A DNA stretch of 64,000 nt from Moraxellaceae bacterium (GCA_025363155.1 JANYEL010000140.1:28337-92336); one strand, 5' to 3'. Counted from the stretch's first letter, positions 35,581 to 45,504 are shown. Numbers and translations: made by a program. Notes: generated by a model not told the origin, from the sequence alone.

Positions 35581-36762
35581 ATGAACGAACATTTAGCCAG
35601 CTTACACCCTTATCCTTTTGAGAAATTGGCGCGCCTGTTTAGCGACATTACACCGCCGAAGGATCTAGCGAATATTGCCCTGTCGATTGGTGAGCCTCGT
35701 CACAAGTCACCTGAATTCGTTAAGCAGTCACTGGTGGATAATCTTAAACACTTATCAAGCTACCCAACGACTAAAGGTTTACCGTCACTGAGACAAGCGA
35801 TTGCTGACTGGCTAACTAAGCGTTACCAGCTACAACAGTTCAATCCAGAAACTCAAGTTTTACCTGTGAATGGTACACGCGAAGCGATCTTTTCCTTTGT
35901 GCAAGCCGTGATCAAACCTGCAGCAAAAGGCAAAACACAACCGTATGTGGTAATGCCAAATCCGTTTTATCAGATTTATGAAGGCGCGGCTTTTCTGGCT
36001 GGTGCAACGCCTTACTTTGTCAATTGCACAGCGGAGAACAATTACCTCGGTGATTGGGATGCAATTCCAGAATCCGTGTGGACAAATACGCAACTGGTTT
36101 TCATTTGCTCACCAGGCAATCCAACTGGCGCAGTCATGCCAGCAGAAAAGCTCAAAAAACTGATTGAGTTATCGGATATTCACGGTTTTACCATCGCTTC
36201 TGATGAGTGCTATTCCGAGCTTTATTTTGACGTTGCGCCCGTTGGTTTGCTTGAAGTGTGTGCGGCTATGGGTCGTCATGATTACCATAATTGCGTGGTT
36301 TTTCATTCGCTGTCTAAACGTTCAAACTTACCCGGTTTACGTTCTGGGTTTATTGCTGGGGATGCGAAGTTACTTGCACCGTATTTGCTTTATCGCACCT
36401 ATCACGGTTCAGCGATGCCAGTGCAACATCAACTTGCCTCAACCGCAGCATGGTCGGATGAAGCACACGTTGAACAAAATCGTGTTTTATATCGTCAGAA
36501 ATTTGATCTATTCGTCAATGAACTGGGCAATAAATTCGCCTTTAAAAAACCCGATGCAGGTTTCTATTTCTGGTTGCCCGTTGATGATGATGAGGCTTTT
36601 GCACAGCGTTTATATGCAGAGCAAAACATTACCGTACTGCCTGGTCGCTACTTATCGCGTGAAGCAAATGGCGTCAACCCAGGTATGAATCATGCGCGTA
36701 TGGCACTGGTTGCTGATTTGGAAAATTGTGTAGAGGCTGTGGAGCGATTGAAGCGCTTGTAA
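35581..36762 (+). CDS. dapC: Succinyldiaminopimelate transaminase (class I/II aminotransferase)
   Basis: LSIGEPRHKSPEFVKQSL, SPGNPTGAV, SLSKRSNLPGLRSGF; downstream of glnD. Confidence 0.9.
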   Translation: MNEHLASLHPYPFEKLARLFSDITPPKDLANIALSIGEPRHKSPEFVKQSLVDNLKHLSSYPTTKGLPSLRQAIADWLTKRYQLQQFNPETQVLPVNGTREAIFSFVQAVIKPAAKGKTQPYVVMPNPFYQIYEGAAFLAGATPYFVNCTAENNYLGDWDAIPESVWTNTQLVFICSPGNPTGAVMPAEKLKKLIELSDIHGFTIASDECYSELYFDVAPVGLLEVCAAMGRHDYHNCVVFHSLSKRSNLPGLRSGFIAGDAKLLAPYLLYRTYHGSAMPVQHQLASTAAWSDEAHVEQNRVLYRQKFDLFVNELGNKFAFKKPDAGFYFWLPVDDDEAFAQRLYAEQNITVLPGRYLSREANGVNPGMNHARMALVADLENCVEAVERLKRL

Positions 36763-36814
36763 GATATAGATTCTGTTGATCTTCTACGAAATTAAAGTTT
36801 GTTGGATTTTTTCC

Positions 36815-36872
36815 GCACGTTTCGACTCCGCTCAACGAGCTATGCAGTTCACTAGCGGAGTCGAAGTGTGTG
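36815..36872. repeat. Intergenic inverted repeat, class A (TTCGACTCCGCT / AGCGGAGTCGAA)
   Basis: Arms 36821-36832 and 36854-36865; same core recurs at 45505-45586. Confidence 0.85.
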
Positions 36873-36929
36873 CCACAACCTAATATCAAATCTCTTTTTA
36901 GAAGCTTCATAACCTAAAGAGTCAAGCAA

Positions 36930-37355
36930 TCAGTCCGAGGGAAACTGCATGTGCGGATTCCAAACTACTTCCCACAAGTGCTGATCAGGATCTTGGAAAT
37001 ATCCCGAATAACCACCCCAAAATGTATCTTGCGCAGACTTAACGATCACTGCACCCGCCTGTTTCACCTGCTCCATCAATGCATCGACTTCCGCTTTAGA
37101 ATCCACATTGTGACCCAAGCTGAACTCTGTCGCACTCGCATTCCCTAATGGCAAATCTGTATCATTGGCTAAACTTTGACGTGGCCAAAGCGCAAGTTTT
37201 AATCCAACTTGCAGATCAAAGAACGCAACCGCGCCATGCTCAAATTCTTTGCCAATAATACCGCTACTCGGCCAACCCAGCCCTTCATGATAGAACTTAA
37301 ACGACCGCTCTAAATCATCAACACCAAGGGTAATCACTGTAATTTTAGGTTTCAT
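36930..37355 (-). CDS. VOC/glyoxalase family protein
   Basis: KITVITLGVDDLERSFKFYHEGLGWP ... GYFQDPDQHLWEVVWNP. Confidence 0.88.
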   Translation of the reverse strand: MKPKITVITLGVDDLERSFKFYHEGLGWPSSGIIGKEFEHGAVAFFDLQVGLKLALWPRQSLANDTDLPLGNASATEFSLGHNVDSKAEVDALMEQVKQAGAVIVKSAQDTFWGGYSGYFQDPDQHLWEVVWNPHMQFPSD

Positions 37356-37414
37356 AAGACCTCTACTTGATCGGTTTAATCAGAACGAATTTAGATTCAC
37401 AACTCACCTCTTAT

Positions 37415-37627
37415 TTATATTCGATCTACAGGCGCACCTTCATCACATTTTTTGCAGTGCAATTGTGAACCCAGCATCGTTGCTCGACCTTCCGCAGTCA
37501 CAACCCAAGGACGACTCATCCACGGGGGATTGTGGCGTACATGTTGAAAACACCCACACTCCAGTTCTGCGACCCATTGATTTTCTAAATCTTGGTGATA
37601 ACCAACAATACGACTTTCCATCAGCAA
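37415..37627 (-). CDS. DUF3565 domain-containing protein
   Basis: IVGYHQDLENQWVAELECGCFQHVRHNPPWMSRPWV...CKKCDEGAP. Confidence 0.85.
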   Translation of the reverse strand: MLMESRIVGYHQDLENQWVAELECGCFQHVRHNPPWMSRPWVVTAEGRATMLGSQLHCKKCDEGAPVDRI

Positions 37628-38047
37628 CTAAACCACAGTCCCTAACCACGCCAGAAGCTGAGAGGCTTGCATAGCCCCTGCTTGACGTGCGACTTCCTTG
37701 CCATTTTTAAACACCGCAAGCGTCGGAATGCTACGAATATTAAATTGGCTACTAATTTTTTGCGCCACTTCAGTATTCACGTTAACAAAACGGTACTGCG
37801 GTGCATTTTGCGCAGCTTGACTAAAATGTGGAGCCATGGCTTTACAAGGCCCACACCACTCCGCCCAAAAATCCACAACGATGGGCAATTCTGTATTTTG
37901 GACATAATGAAAGAAATTCTGATCATTGAGTTCAATTGGATGCGTTGGTAATAAGGCTTGCTGACATTTACCACAAGTTGGATTGTCTTGAAGTCGCTCA
38001 TCAGGTACGCGGTTTTTAGCCATGCAATTTGGGCAAACGATTAACAT
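37628..38047 (-). CDS. trxC: Thioredoxin 2 (zinc ribbon + thioredoxin fold)
   Basis: CPNCMAKNRVPDERL...CGKC, FWAEWCGPCKAMAP; start MLIVCPNC at 38047. Confidence 0.94.
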   Translation of the reverse strand: MLIVCPNCMAKNRVPDERLQDNPTCGKCQQALLPTHPIELNDQNFFHYVQNTELPIVVDFWAEWCGPCKAMAPHFSQAAQNAPQYRFVNVNTEVAQKISSQFNIRSIPTLAVFKNGKEVARQAGAMQASQLLAWLGTVV

Positions 38048-38090
38048 TAGGGGAACTCCTGTCAGTTCAAGCATATTAACAAACATTGTT

Positions 38091-38160
38091 GCGGATGGGT
38101 TTAGAACCCACCCCTACATAAGTTTATAAACCGTAGGGGCAGGTTCCAAACCTGCACGAT
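38091..38160. repeat. Intergenic inverted repeat, class B (CCCCTAC...GTAGGGG core)
   Basis: gcggatgggtttagaacccacccctac-ataagtttataaacc-gtaggggcaggttccaaacctgc; GTAGGGGC core recurs at 52109-52175. Confidence 0.75.
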
Positions 38161-38213
38161 CTATAGCGCATTAAGATAATTAACGAAACGCCAACACATC
38201 CTGAAATTCACAT

Positions 38214-38238
38214 AAAAAAACCGACATATTCATGTCGG
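38214..38238 (-). terminator. Terminator downstream of GAPDH gene
   Basis: Minus strand CCGACATGAATATGTCGG followed by TTTTTTT. Confidence 0.8.
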
Positions 38239-38259
38239 CTCTTTTCACATCACCAGCAA

Positions 38260-39735
38260 TTAAGCAGTCACTTTTTCTACTGGCAAATGCGGATAGTTGA
38301 TACCAGCCATTTGTTCAGCAATACGCAGAACTTGGCAGCTATAGCCAACTTCATTGTCATACCATACATACAGAGTTGCATGGTTGCCGCTGACGATTGT
38401 TGCTTGCGCATCGAACACACCCGCAGAGCGTGAACCGATAAAGTCAGAAGAAACCACTTCAGATGAGTTTGTATAATCAATCTGACCTTGCAGATTTGAA
38501 TACACAGAAATCTGACGCATGAATTCGTTTACTTCTTCACGCGTTGTTTCGTTTGCCAAAGTCAGGTTCAAAATCGCAAGCGATACGTTTGGTGTGGGTA
38601 CGCGAACAGAGTTACCAGTCAATTTACCTTTCAACGCTGGCAATGCTTTTGCAACCGCTTTTGCTGCGCCAGTTTCAGTAATAACCATGTTCAATGTTGC
38701 TGCACGACCACGGCGATCCGCTTTGTGGTAGTTGTCAGTTAAGTTCTGGTCATTGGTGAATGAGTGAACAGTTTCAACATGGCCATTCAACACGACAAAT
38801 TTGTCATGGATCACTTTTAGAACTGGCGTGATCGCGTTGGTTGTACAGCTTGCCGCGCTGATGATTGGATCAGAATCCAAAATGTCAGTATGGTTCACGC
38901 CGTACACAACGTTCTTCATTTCGCCTTTGCTTGGCGCAGTCAGAATGACACGTTTAATGCCTTTACAACCCAAATGAACCGCCAAGCTATCCGCATCACG
39001 CCAAATACCGGTGTTGTCGATCAACAACGCATCTTTGATCCCGTGAATCGTGTAATCCACTTCTGATGGGCTTTTCGCATAGATCACTTTGATGTAGTTA
39101 CCGTTTGCGATGATCGCTTCGTTTTCTTCATCAACAGCGATCGTGCCTTGGAATGGACCATGCACAGAATCACGACGCAGCAAAGACGCACGTTTTTGCA
39201 AATCATTTTCTGATGATTTGCGCACAACGATTGCACGTAAGCGCAAACCACGACCGAGACCCGCTTGTTCAATAATCAAACGTGCAACGATACGACCGAT
39301 ACGACCAAAACCGTAAAGAACCACGTCTTTTTGTTCTGGGTTTTCTGTACTTGCTGGCAATGTTGCGAGTGCTTGTTTCAGCAATTCTTCAACGGCAACA
39401 TTAGTCTCCGCAGATTCACGCGCAATCTTGCCCAAATCCACTTCACATGATGACAAGTTTGATGCAGCGGCAAGCGCTTCCAAAACTGGCATTGTATCTA
39501 CAACAGACAAATCACCAGCGATCATACGGACGCGGCGATGTTCTTTCAGAATCTGAATCACAGAGGTGTTGATCAATGAACGGCCATACACTGTCGCAAC
39601 AACATCGTGCTCGCGATACAGTTTACCGATCATAGAAATCATGCGTTCCGCGATTTCTTCGCGATTCTTCCAGCGTCCCCAGTGTTCTTGGGTTAACGCA
39701 ACGGTGTTTGTTGGTTGTGAAGTCGATTCGGTCAC
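38260..39735 (-). CDS. Glyceraldehyde-3-phosphate dehydrogenase (long form with N-terminal extension)
   Basis: LYGFGRIGRIVARL, SAASCTTNAITPVLKVIHDKF, WYDNEVGYSCQVLR; ~150-aa N-terminal extension. Confidence 0.95.
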   Translation of the reverse strand: MTESTSQPTNTVALTQEHWGRWKNREEIAERMISMIGKLYREHDVVATVYGRSLINTSVIQILKEHRRVRMIAGDLSVVDTMPVLEALAAASNLSSCEVDLGKIARESAETNVAVEELLKQALATLPASTENPEQKDVVLYGFGRIGRIVARLIIEQAGLGRGLRLRAIVVRKSSENDLQKRASLLRRDSVHGPFQGTIAVDEENEAIIANGNYIKVIYAKSPSEVDYTIHGIKDALLIDNTGIWRDADSLAVHLGCKGIKRVILTAPSKGEMKNVVYGVNHTDILDSDPIISAASCTTNAITPVLKVIHDKFVVLNGHVETVHSFTNDQNLTDNYHKADRRGRAATLNMVITETGAAKAVAKALPALKGKLTGNSVRVPTPNVSLAILNLTLANETTREEVNEFMRQISVYSNLQGQIDYTNSSEVVSSDFIGSRSAGVFDAQATIVSGNHATLYVWYDNEVGYSCQVLRIAEQMAGINYPHLPVEKVTA

Positions 39736-39896
39736 GGATAATTCCTTAATTCAGGCCCACTCATTGAGGCAAATAGGGACGAAATGTTTCGAGATGTGTA
39801 TTCTAGCAAAAAAAGTCACGTTTGACCTGTGAATGTCGGCATTTTTAGATGAAATGTGTACTGGTTAATTCACAGGCAAATTGGTAACGATGAATC

Positions 39897-40151
39897 TTAT
39901 TTTTGATATTTAGCTTTCCATTCTTCATACGGCATACCATATACATGCTGACGCGCTTCAGGATCAGTCAGCGCAATGCACTGCTTTTCCGCTTCTTCAC
40001 GCATCCATTTCGACAAACAGTTACGGCAAAAACCACCAATATTCATCAGGTCAATATTTTGAACTTCGGTATGCGTTTGCAAATGATTCATCAAACGGCG
40101 AAACGCAGCAGCTTCGAGTTGAGTTTGCTGTTCTGGAGTGAGTGTGGACAT
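39897..40151 (-). CDS. DUF1244 family protein
   Basis: AAAFRRLMNHLQTHTEVQNIDLMNIGGFCRNCLSKWMREEAE. Confidence 0.9.
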   Translation of the reverse strand: MSTLTPEQQTQLEAAAFRRLMNHLQTHTEVQNIDLMNIGGFCRNCLSKWMREEAEKQCIALTDPEARQHVYGMPYEEWKAKYQK

Positions 40152-40191
40152 GGAGAATCCTTAGCTAATTGTATTAATAAGTGAATGCTTG

Positions 40192-40285
40192 TCTCCTTCC
40201 CCATTAGGGGGAAGGTTGGGATGGGGGTTGCTTTTGATCTTTACACATAAAAGCCCCCCTTCTAAATCTTCCCCTCAGGGAAGAC
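40192..40285. repeat. Intergenic hairpin-rich repeat, class C (CTTCCCCATTAGGGGGAAG type)
   Basis: cttccccattagggggaag, gggggttgctttt...aaaagcccccc and cttcccctcagggaag read directly. Confidence 0.65.
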
Positions 40286-40305
40286 TTCAAAGCAAAAGCA
40301 AAGCT

Positions 40306-41328
40306 TTAAACCAAAACCTCATCATTCATCACATCACGCTCATAAACCAAACGTTCACTGCGCTGCAATAAATGATCAAAATACTGTCTCGTTACTTCCG
40401 CCTGCTCTGCCGTTGATTCAACCGCACACATCGCTTGACGAAACTCATTACTGGCGTGTAAACCTTTGGTATACCAAGCTATATGCTTACGTGCGATACG
40501 ACAACCAGAGTATTCACCATAAAATTGATACAAGTCATCTAAATGACCGAGTAAGACTTCTTTAATCTCAATCACTTCAGGTAAAGGTAATAATTCACCC
40601 GTCGCCAGATAATGTGCAATCTCACGAAAAATCCAAGGCCGACCTTGCGCCGCACGACCAATCATAATCGCATCCGCGCCCGTTTCGCGTAGCACAAACG
40701 CGGCTTTTTCTGGGCTATCAATATCACCATTGGCAATGATCGGGATGGTTAAATTTTTCTTCACTTCACGAATGAGCGCGTAACGCGCCTGTCCTAAATA
40801 CATGTCTTCACGCGTCCGTCCATGAATCGCTAATGCAGCAATTCCCGCCTTCTGTGCGCGTTCGGCAATACGATGAATGTTCTCCGCACCATTGATAAAA
40901 CCAAGTCGTGTTTTCAAAGTCACGGGTACATCAACGGCATTCACCACCGCATCTAAAATTTCACCGACTAATGCTTCATCTTGCAACAACGCCGAGCCAG
41001 CCAATTTATTGCAGACTTTTTTAACTGGGCAACCCATGTTGATATCGACAATCTGCGCACCATTTGCCACTTGATAACGCGCAGCTTCGGCGAGCATTTT
41101 TGGATCAGAACCTGCGATTTGCACAGAAATCGGCGCAAGCTCACCTGTGAAATCAGCACGGCGTAGTGATTTTTTGCTGGCATGTAATGATTTATCCGCA
41201 GAGATCATTTCACTGACTGCATGGCCTGCCCCGAAATGCTTACAAAGCTGCCGAAACGGACGATCCGTCACGCCTGCCATAGGAGCGACGATCAGATTGT
41301 TGCGAAGTTCATACGGGCCGATGTGCAT
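40306..41328 (-). CDS. dusB: tRNA-dihydrouridine synthase B
   Basis: MHIGPYELRNNLIVAPMAGVTDRPFRQLCKHFGAGHAVSEMIS, DINMGCPVKKVCNKLAGSALL, IGRAAQGRPWIF; start at 41328 rather than 41478. Confidence 0.96.
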   Translation of the reverse strand: MHIGPYELRNNLIVAPMAGVTDRPFRQLCKHFGAGHAVSEMISADKSLHASKKSLRRADFTGELAPISVQIAGSDPKMLAEAARYQVANGAQIVDINMGCPVKKVCNKLAGSALLQDEALVGEILDAVVNAVDVPVTLKTRLGFINGAENIHRIAERAQKAGIAALAIHGRTREDMYLGQARYALIREVKKNLTIPIIANGDIDSPEKAAFVLRETGADAIMIGRAAQGRPWIFREIAHYLATGELLPLPEVIEIKEVLLGHLDDLYQFYGEYSGCRIARKHIAWYTKGLHASNEFRQAMCAVESTAEQAEVTRQYFDHLLQRSERLVYERDVMNDEVLV

Positions 41329-41451
41329 TAAGACGGTGTATCTTTGAAATAATGTGCGAATTGTAGGCGTGATCGGAGAATTGGGCAATCTGAAATAAAA
41401 TCCCTTACAATACGCCCCAATTGAAACTTGACCGATGATGACCACATTTCC

Positions 41452-42180
41452 ATGACTGACGCGCCTGAAACCGTACAAACCAATGACGACAACATTGAAA
41501 ACATCAAAGAGAATAAAAGCCTACGCCCAATTCTGACTTTTATGCGTCGTACTTCGCCGCTGAGTAATGCACAAAAGCAAGGTTTGGCGGATTGCTCACA
41601 TCTGATTGTGAAAGCACCGATTCAGGATGCACGCACGATTTTTGATCACCCAAATTTGCCGCTGACGATTGAAATTGGTTTTGGTATGGGCAGCACTTTG
41701 GTGCAAATGGCGAAGGATGCGCCAGAGCGTAACTTCTTAGGTATCGAAGTTCATATTCCTGGGATAGCACAATGTGCGTATGACGCAGGTCAAGCAGGCA
41801 TTACCAATTTACGCATTATGGATGCGGATGCGCTCGAAGTGCTCGCTGGAATTCCTGATGGTAGCGTTGATCGCGTGCAGTTATATTTCCCAGATCCATG
41901 GCAGAAGAAGCGTCACTTTAAACGTCGTTTTGTCGCGCCTGAACGTATGGCTCTGATTGTGCAAAAGCTCACCCAAGGCGGTTGGTTCCATGCGGCAACC
42001 GATTGGCAGCCTTATGCTGAATGGATGATTGACGTGCTTGAACAAGTCACTGAACTTGAGAATATTTACGGCAAATCGCAGTTCGCACCGCGTCCAGACT
42101 GGCGTCCAAAAACGAAGTTTGAGCGTCGTGGCGAAGTCGCTGGGCATGGCGTTTGGGATGTGATTTATAAGCGGGTTTGA
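41452..42180 (+). CDS. trmB: tRNA (guanine-N7-)-methyltransferase
   Basis: IEIGFGMGSTLVQMAKDAPERNFLGIEVHIPGI, YFPDPWQKKRHFKRRFV; ATG 41452 preferred over TTG 41428. Confidence 0.96.
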   Translation: MTDAPETVQTNDDNIENIKENKSLRPILTFMRRTSPLSNAQKQGLADCSHLIVKAPIQDARTIFDHPNLPLTIEIGFGMGSTLVQMAKDAPERNFLGIEVHIPGIAQCAYDAGQAGITNLRIMDADALEVLAGIPDGSVDRVQLYFPDPWQKKRHFKRRFVAPERMALIVQKLTQGGWFHAATDWQPYAEWMIDVLEQVTELENIYGKSQFAPRPDWRPKTKFERRGEVAGHGVWDVIYKRV

Positions 42181-42212
42181 ATAATGGTTATCTTAATTAG
42201 ATTCAACCACTG

Positions 42213-42452
42213 CTAAAACCAACGATTATGCATTTGATTTAAAAAACTATTTGTTATTGGTACCCCTGAATCTGAACCTATAACAGAATCAATACCGCAT
42301 TTTGGGCAAAGTGCGGTTTTCTCTTCATCAACCCACTCAACAATTTCGCTAGAGTGGAAAGTTTCCAAACAATAAAAGCACCCACAAAATGGACTACTTT
42401 CTATTTGTTCGCGGTTTAAATATGAAAACTTATGCGCGACTTCAACATTCAT
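42213..42452 (-). CDS. Small cytoplasmic zinc-ribbon-like protein (CxxC...CxxC), unknown function
   Basis: CGCFYCLETFHSSEIVEWVDEEKTALCPKCGIDSVIGSDSGVPITNSFLNQMHNRWF; possible alternative start 42470. Confidence 0.75.
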   Translation of the reverse strand: MNVEVAHKFSYLNREQIESSPFCGCFYCLETFHSSEIVEWVDEEKTALCPKCGIDSVIGSDSGVPITNSFLNQMHNRWF

Positions 42453-42487
42453 ACTCAATCGACTCTCCATTTTGCATAATGGTTATT

Positions 42488-42784
42488 TTATCCAACATCT
42501 ACCCTGTTTTTCGCATCATCATAAACAGCACTATCAGCACGCTTCCCAACTGTAATCAGCAAGATCACAATCTCAGCGTCTTTCACTTGATAAACCAATC
42601 GAATCCCAGACTTCAACAGTTTAATTTTATAGCAACCTGAAAGATCACCATGTAAACGGTTCTTTGGAATATGTGGGTTTTCAATAATCTTAGCGAGCTT
42701 TTTCTTAAGTTGTTCTTGTATTGTTTTTGGGAGCTGATTCCATTCTGCCGTGAAATCTTTATGCCGCAGAAGTCTATAAGTCAT
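42488..42784 (-). CDS. RelE/ParE-superfamily toxin
   Basis: MTYRLLRHKDFTAEWNQLPKTIQEQLKKKLAKIIENPHIPKNRLHGDLSGCYKIKLLKSGIRLVYQVKDAEIVILLITVGKR. Confidence 0.92.
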   Translation of the reverse strand: MTYRLLRHKDFTAEWNQLPKTIQEQLKKKLAKIIENPHIPKNRLHGDLSGCYKIKLLKSGIRLVYQVKDAEIVILLITVGKRADSAVYDDAKNRVDVG

Positions 42785-43019
42785 CTAATGAGATTTCCTC
42801 AAACATTTTTTCAGGATCATTGATACGCTTACGAACCAATGCCAATAACTCAGCATCTTCATCAGATAAAACCACTTTTTTTACTGGTAGTCGACCCGTA
42901 TTGGCGATGTACTCCAGCACGCTCGTAAAAAAATCAGTCGGTGCTATTCCCTGCGCTTTAAGAACAGAGAAGGATTTTTCTTTGAGATCGTCATCAACTC
43001 TAAAATTCACACTCGCCAT
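42774..43019 (-). CDS. RelB/DinJ-family antitoxin
   Basis: MASVNFRVDDDLKEKSFSVLKAQGIAPTDFFTSVLEYIANTGRLPVKK; overlaps toxin start; start 43019 preferred over 43061. Confidence 0.92.
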   Translation of the reverse strand: MASVNFRVDDDLKEKSFSVLKAQGIAPTDFFTSVLEYIANTGRLPVKKVVLSDEDAELLALVRKRINDPEKMFEEISLDDL

Positions 43020-43046
43020 GATATGCTCCTCAAGACATGTCTGAAC

Positions 43047-43077
43047 ACCATTGTAAAGCAAATTGCTTTACAATGGT
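43047..43077. promoter_or_regulatory. 31-bp near-perfect palindrome upstream of antitoxin (candidate RelB/RelBE operator)
   Basis: ACCATTGTAAAGCAA-A-TTGCTTTACAATGGT, 15-bp arms with 1-nt centre. Confidence 0.75.
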
Positions 43078-43103
43078 AGTGCATACTTATTTTGGCGATG
43101 AAC

Positions 43104-44375
43104 CTAGCAAACCACCTCAGCCACTTTTCCCGTCAACACCGCACCCAAAAACGGTGTATTTTTACCTGACGACTGAATGCTTGTCGCATCTAATGCCCAC
43201 TGATGCGTCGGATCAACCACAACCCAACCACCCACCGCCTGACGCATGGTTTCAATGCCACCAATTTCAGCTGGCGACTGCGTAATACGACGCGCCAAAT
43301 CCAGTGGTGACAATACCCCATCACGCACCAACCCAACACCCAGCGCCATAAAACTATCAAACGCCGAAATACCCGCTTCAGTTTCCGCAAACGGCATCAT
43401 CTTCGCTGTCGCCGATAACGGCTCATGATGACTACAAATCGCATCAATCACACCACTCGCCACGCCAGCACGTAAGCCTTCACGATCATTAAAACTACGC
43501 AGCGGCGGACGCACATGCGCAGCGGAATTAAAACCATCAATGCTCGAATCCGTCAAATACAGTTGATGCATCGCTACATCCGCAGTCACTGGCAGATTTT
43601 TTTTCTTTGCAGCCGCAATCAACTCAACCGATGCCGCGCAAGACAACTGACTAAAGTGCGCACGCACACCAGTCGCCTCAACCAACAACAATTGCGTACT
43701 CAGTGCAACAGTTTCCGCAATCGCAGGAATGCCCTGCAAGCCTTGGCGTGACGCCATAAAGCCTTCGTGAACACAGCCATCATTGGCCAGAACTGCATCT
43801 TCAGGATAGAAAAATACCGTCAAACCCAACGTTGCAGCATATTCAAGGGTGCGCAATAGCACTTCATTATTGGCAAATGGCTTGCGCGCATTACTGACCG
43901 CGATACATTTACCTTGTTTCAAGCCTGCAAGATTTGCAGGTTGCTGACCATCCAAACCTTTGGTCAATGCACCGATGATATGCAGATAAATGCCGCCATC
44001 ATCAAAAGCTTTTTGGCGTAAACCCGGCAACAGTGCACCACTTTCCAAAACAGGTTTAGTATCTGGCGGAATCACAACATGCAGAAAACCCGCAGCGCGC
44101 GCGGCCTGCCCTTCACTTTTCAACGTACCATGTTGCTGCTCACCCGGCTCACGTAAGCGCGCGCACAGGTCAACCAACGCTGGCATCAGCCATTTGCCAG
44201 TGCCATCAATGGTTTTTTCAATCGTTGATACATCCGTTGGTTCATGAATCAATTGACCATGTTTAACCCACACTGAACGCACTTCGTCTGAGTAGTGGAC
44301 AGGATCAAGCACCCGAATATTTTGAATATGGACAACACCAGCATTCACGTCATGCTTCAAATGGAATTCGCTCAT
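43104..44375 (-). CDS. Dihydroorotase-like protein (PyrC', apparently inactive)
   Basis: Amidohydrolase homolog downstream of pyrB with [12 protein letters not shown] where DxHxHLREPG is expected. Confidence 0.92.
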   Translation of the reverse strand: MSEFHLKHDVNAGVVHIQNIRVLDPVHYSDEVRSVWVKHGQLIHEPTDVSTIEKTIDGTGKWLMPALVDLCARLREPGEQQHGTLKSEGQAARAAGFLHVVIPPDTKPVLESGALLPGLRQKAFDDGGIYLHIIGALTKGLDGQQPANLAGLKQGKCIAVSNARKPFANNEVLLRTLEYAATLGLTVFFYPEDAVLANDGCVHEGFMASRQGLQGIPAIAETVALSTQLLLVEATGVRAHFSQLSCAASVELIAAAKKKNLPVTADVAMHQLYLTDSSIDGFNSAAHVRPPLRSFNDREGLRAGVASGVIDAICSHHEPLSATAKMMPFAETEAGISAFDSFMALGVGLVRDGVLSPLDLARRITQSPAEIGGIETMRQAVGGWVVVDPTHQWALDATSIQSSGKNTPFLGAVLTGKVAEVVC

Positions 44376-45385
44376 GCTGTCATCTCCCGCGCTTCTAACT
44401 GTCCTTGCATCGCCAATGACAACACCGCCATTCGAACTGCAATCCCATAATTTACTTGTTTTAAAATCAATGATTGTGGGCCATCAGCAACACTTGAAGC
44501 AATCTCAACACCACGATTCATAGGACCTGGGTGCATCACAAGTGCATTTGGATTCGCTAGTTTTAATCGCGCCTCGGTCATACCATATAACTTATAAAAT
44601 TCATCCGAACTCGCGAGTAATGGCGATGCAATCCGTTCATTTTGAATACGCAGTGAAATCACCACATCACATCCCGCGACGCCCTTATCCATATTCTCAA
44701 AAATCTTTACACCGAACGCTTCAAAACCAGTCGGCAACAATGTGCGAGGCGCAATGATGCGCACTTCTTTTGCACCCAATGTTTGTAAAGCTTGAATGTC
44801 AGAACGTGCCACGCGTGAATGTTTAATATCACCAATAATCGCAACAGTCAGCTCGCTGAAAGGACGACCTGCGTGACGTCTAATAGTCAGCATATCCAGC
44901 ATCGCTTGAGTCGGATGCGCGTGACGACCATCGCCAGCATTGATAATCGCAACATCAGGACAAACCGATTGCGCCATGAAATGTGCCGCGCCAGAAGCAG
45001 AATGACGCACCACGAATATGTCAGCAGTCATCGCCTCTAAGTTCCACAACGTATCGCGCAATGTCTCGCCTTTCGATGTACTTGAACGTTGAATATCAAT
45101 GTTCAGTACATTAGCGGACAAATGCTTTGCAGCCACTTCAAAGGTTGTACGCGTACGCGTCGACGGTTCAAAAAACAAATTCATTACCGTGCGCCCGTCG
45201 AGCAAAGGCTGATTAAGAATCCGACCGTTCTCACCTAGAAAGGTTTCAGCCGTATCTAAAATTCGCGTCAAATGCGCGCGAGATAACCCTTCTATACCCA
45301 AGAAATGTTGCAGATTGCCTGCACGATTTAACTGCAATTGGCTCGGCAAATGTAACGCAGAATGGTGCTGTGCTGACGTATGCAT
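44372..45385 (-). CDS. pyrB: Aspartate carbamoyltransferase catalytic subunit
   Basis: [43 protein letters not shown]. Confidence 0.97.
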   Translation of the reverse strand: MHTSAQHHSALHLPSQLQLNRAGNLQHFLGIEGLSRAHLTRILDTAETFLGENGRILNQPLLDGRTVMNLFFEPSTRTRTTFEVAAKHLSANVLNIDIQRSSTSKGETLRDTLWNLEAMTADIFVVRHSASGAAHFMAQSVCPDVAIINAGDGRHAHPTQAMLDMLTIRRHAGRPFSELTVAIIGDIKHSRVARSDIQALQTLGAKEVRIIAPRTLLPTGFEAFGVKIFENMDKGVAGCDVVISLRIQNERIASPLLASSDEFYKLYGMTEARLKLANPNALVMHPGPMNRGVEIASSVADGPQSLILKQVNYGIAVRMAVLSLAMQGQLEAREMTA

Positions 45386-45504
45386 CGACGCGATCCTTAA
45401 TGGTCATTATTAATGAGCATAAGTTTAACGGATTACACAAAAAAATGCCTTCGTAAAAATCCTGGATGTTGCTCTTATTAACTAATTATTAAGCCAACAA
45501 TCAA

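Noticed and set aside
38260-39735. Long GAPDH as a novel fusion protein
   Set aside because: The extended ~490-aa GAPDH form is, to my knowledge, known in Acinetobacter/Pseudomonas-type genomes, so not treated as novel.
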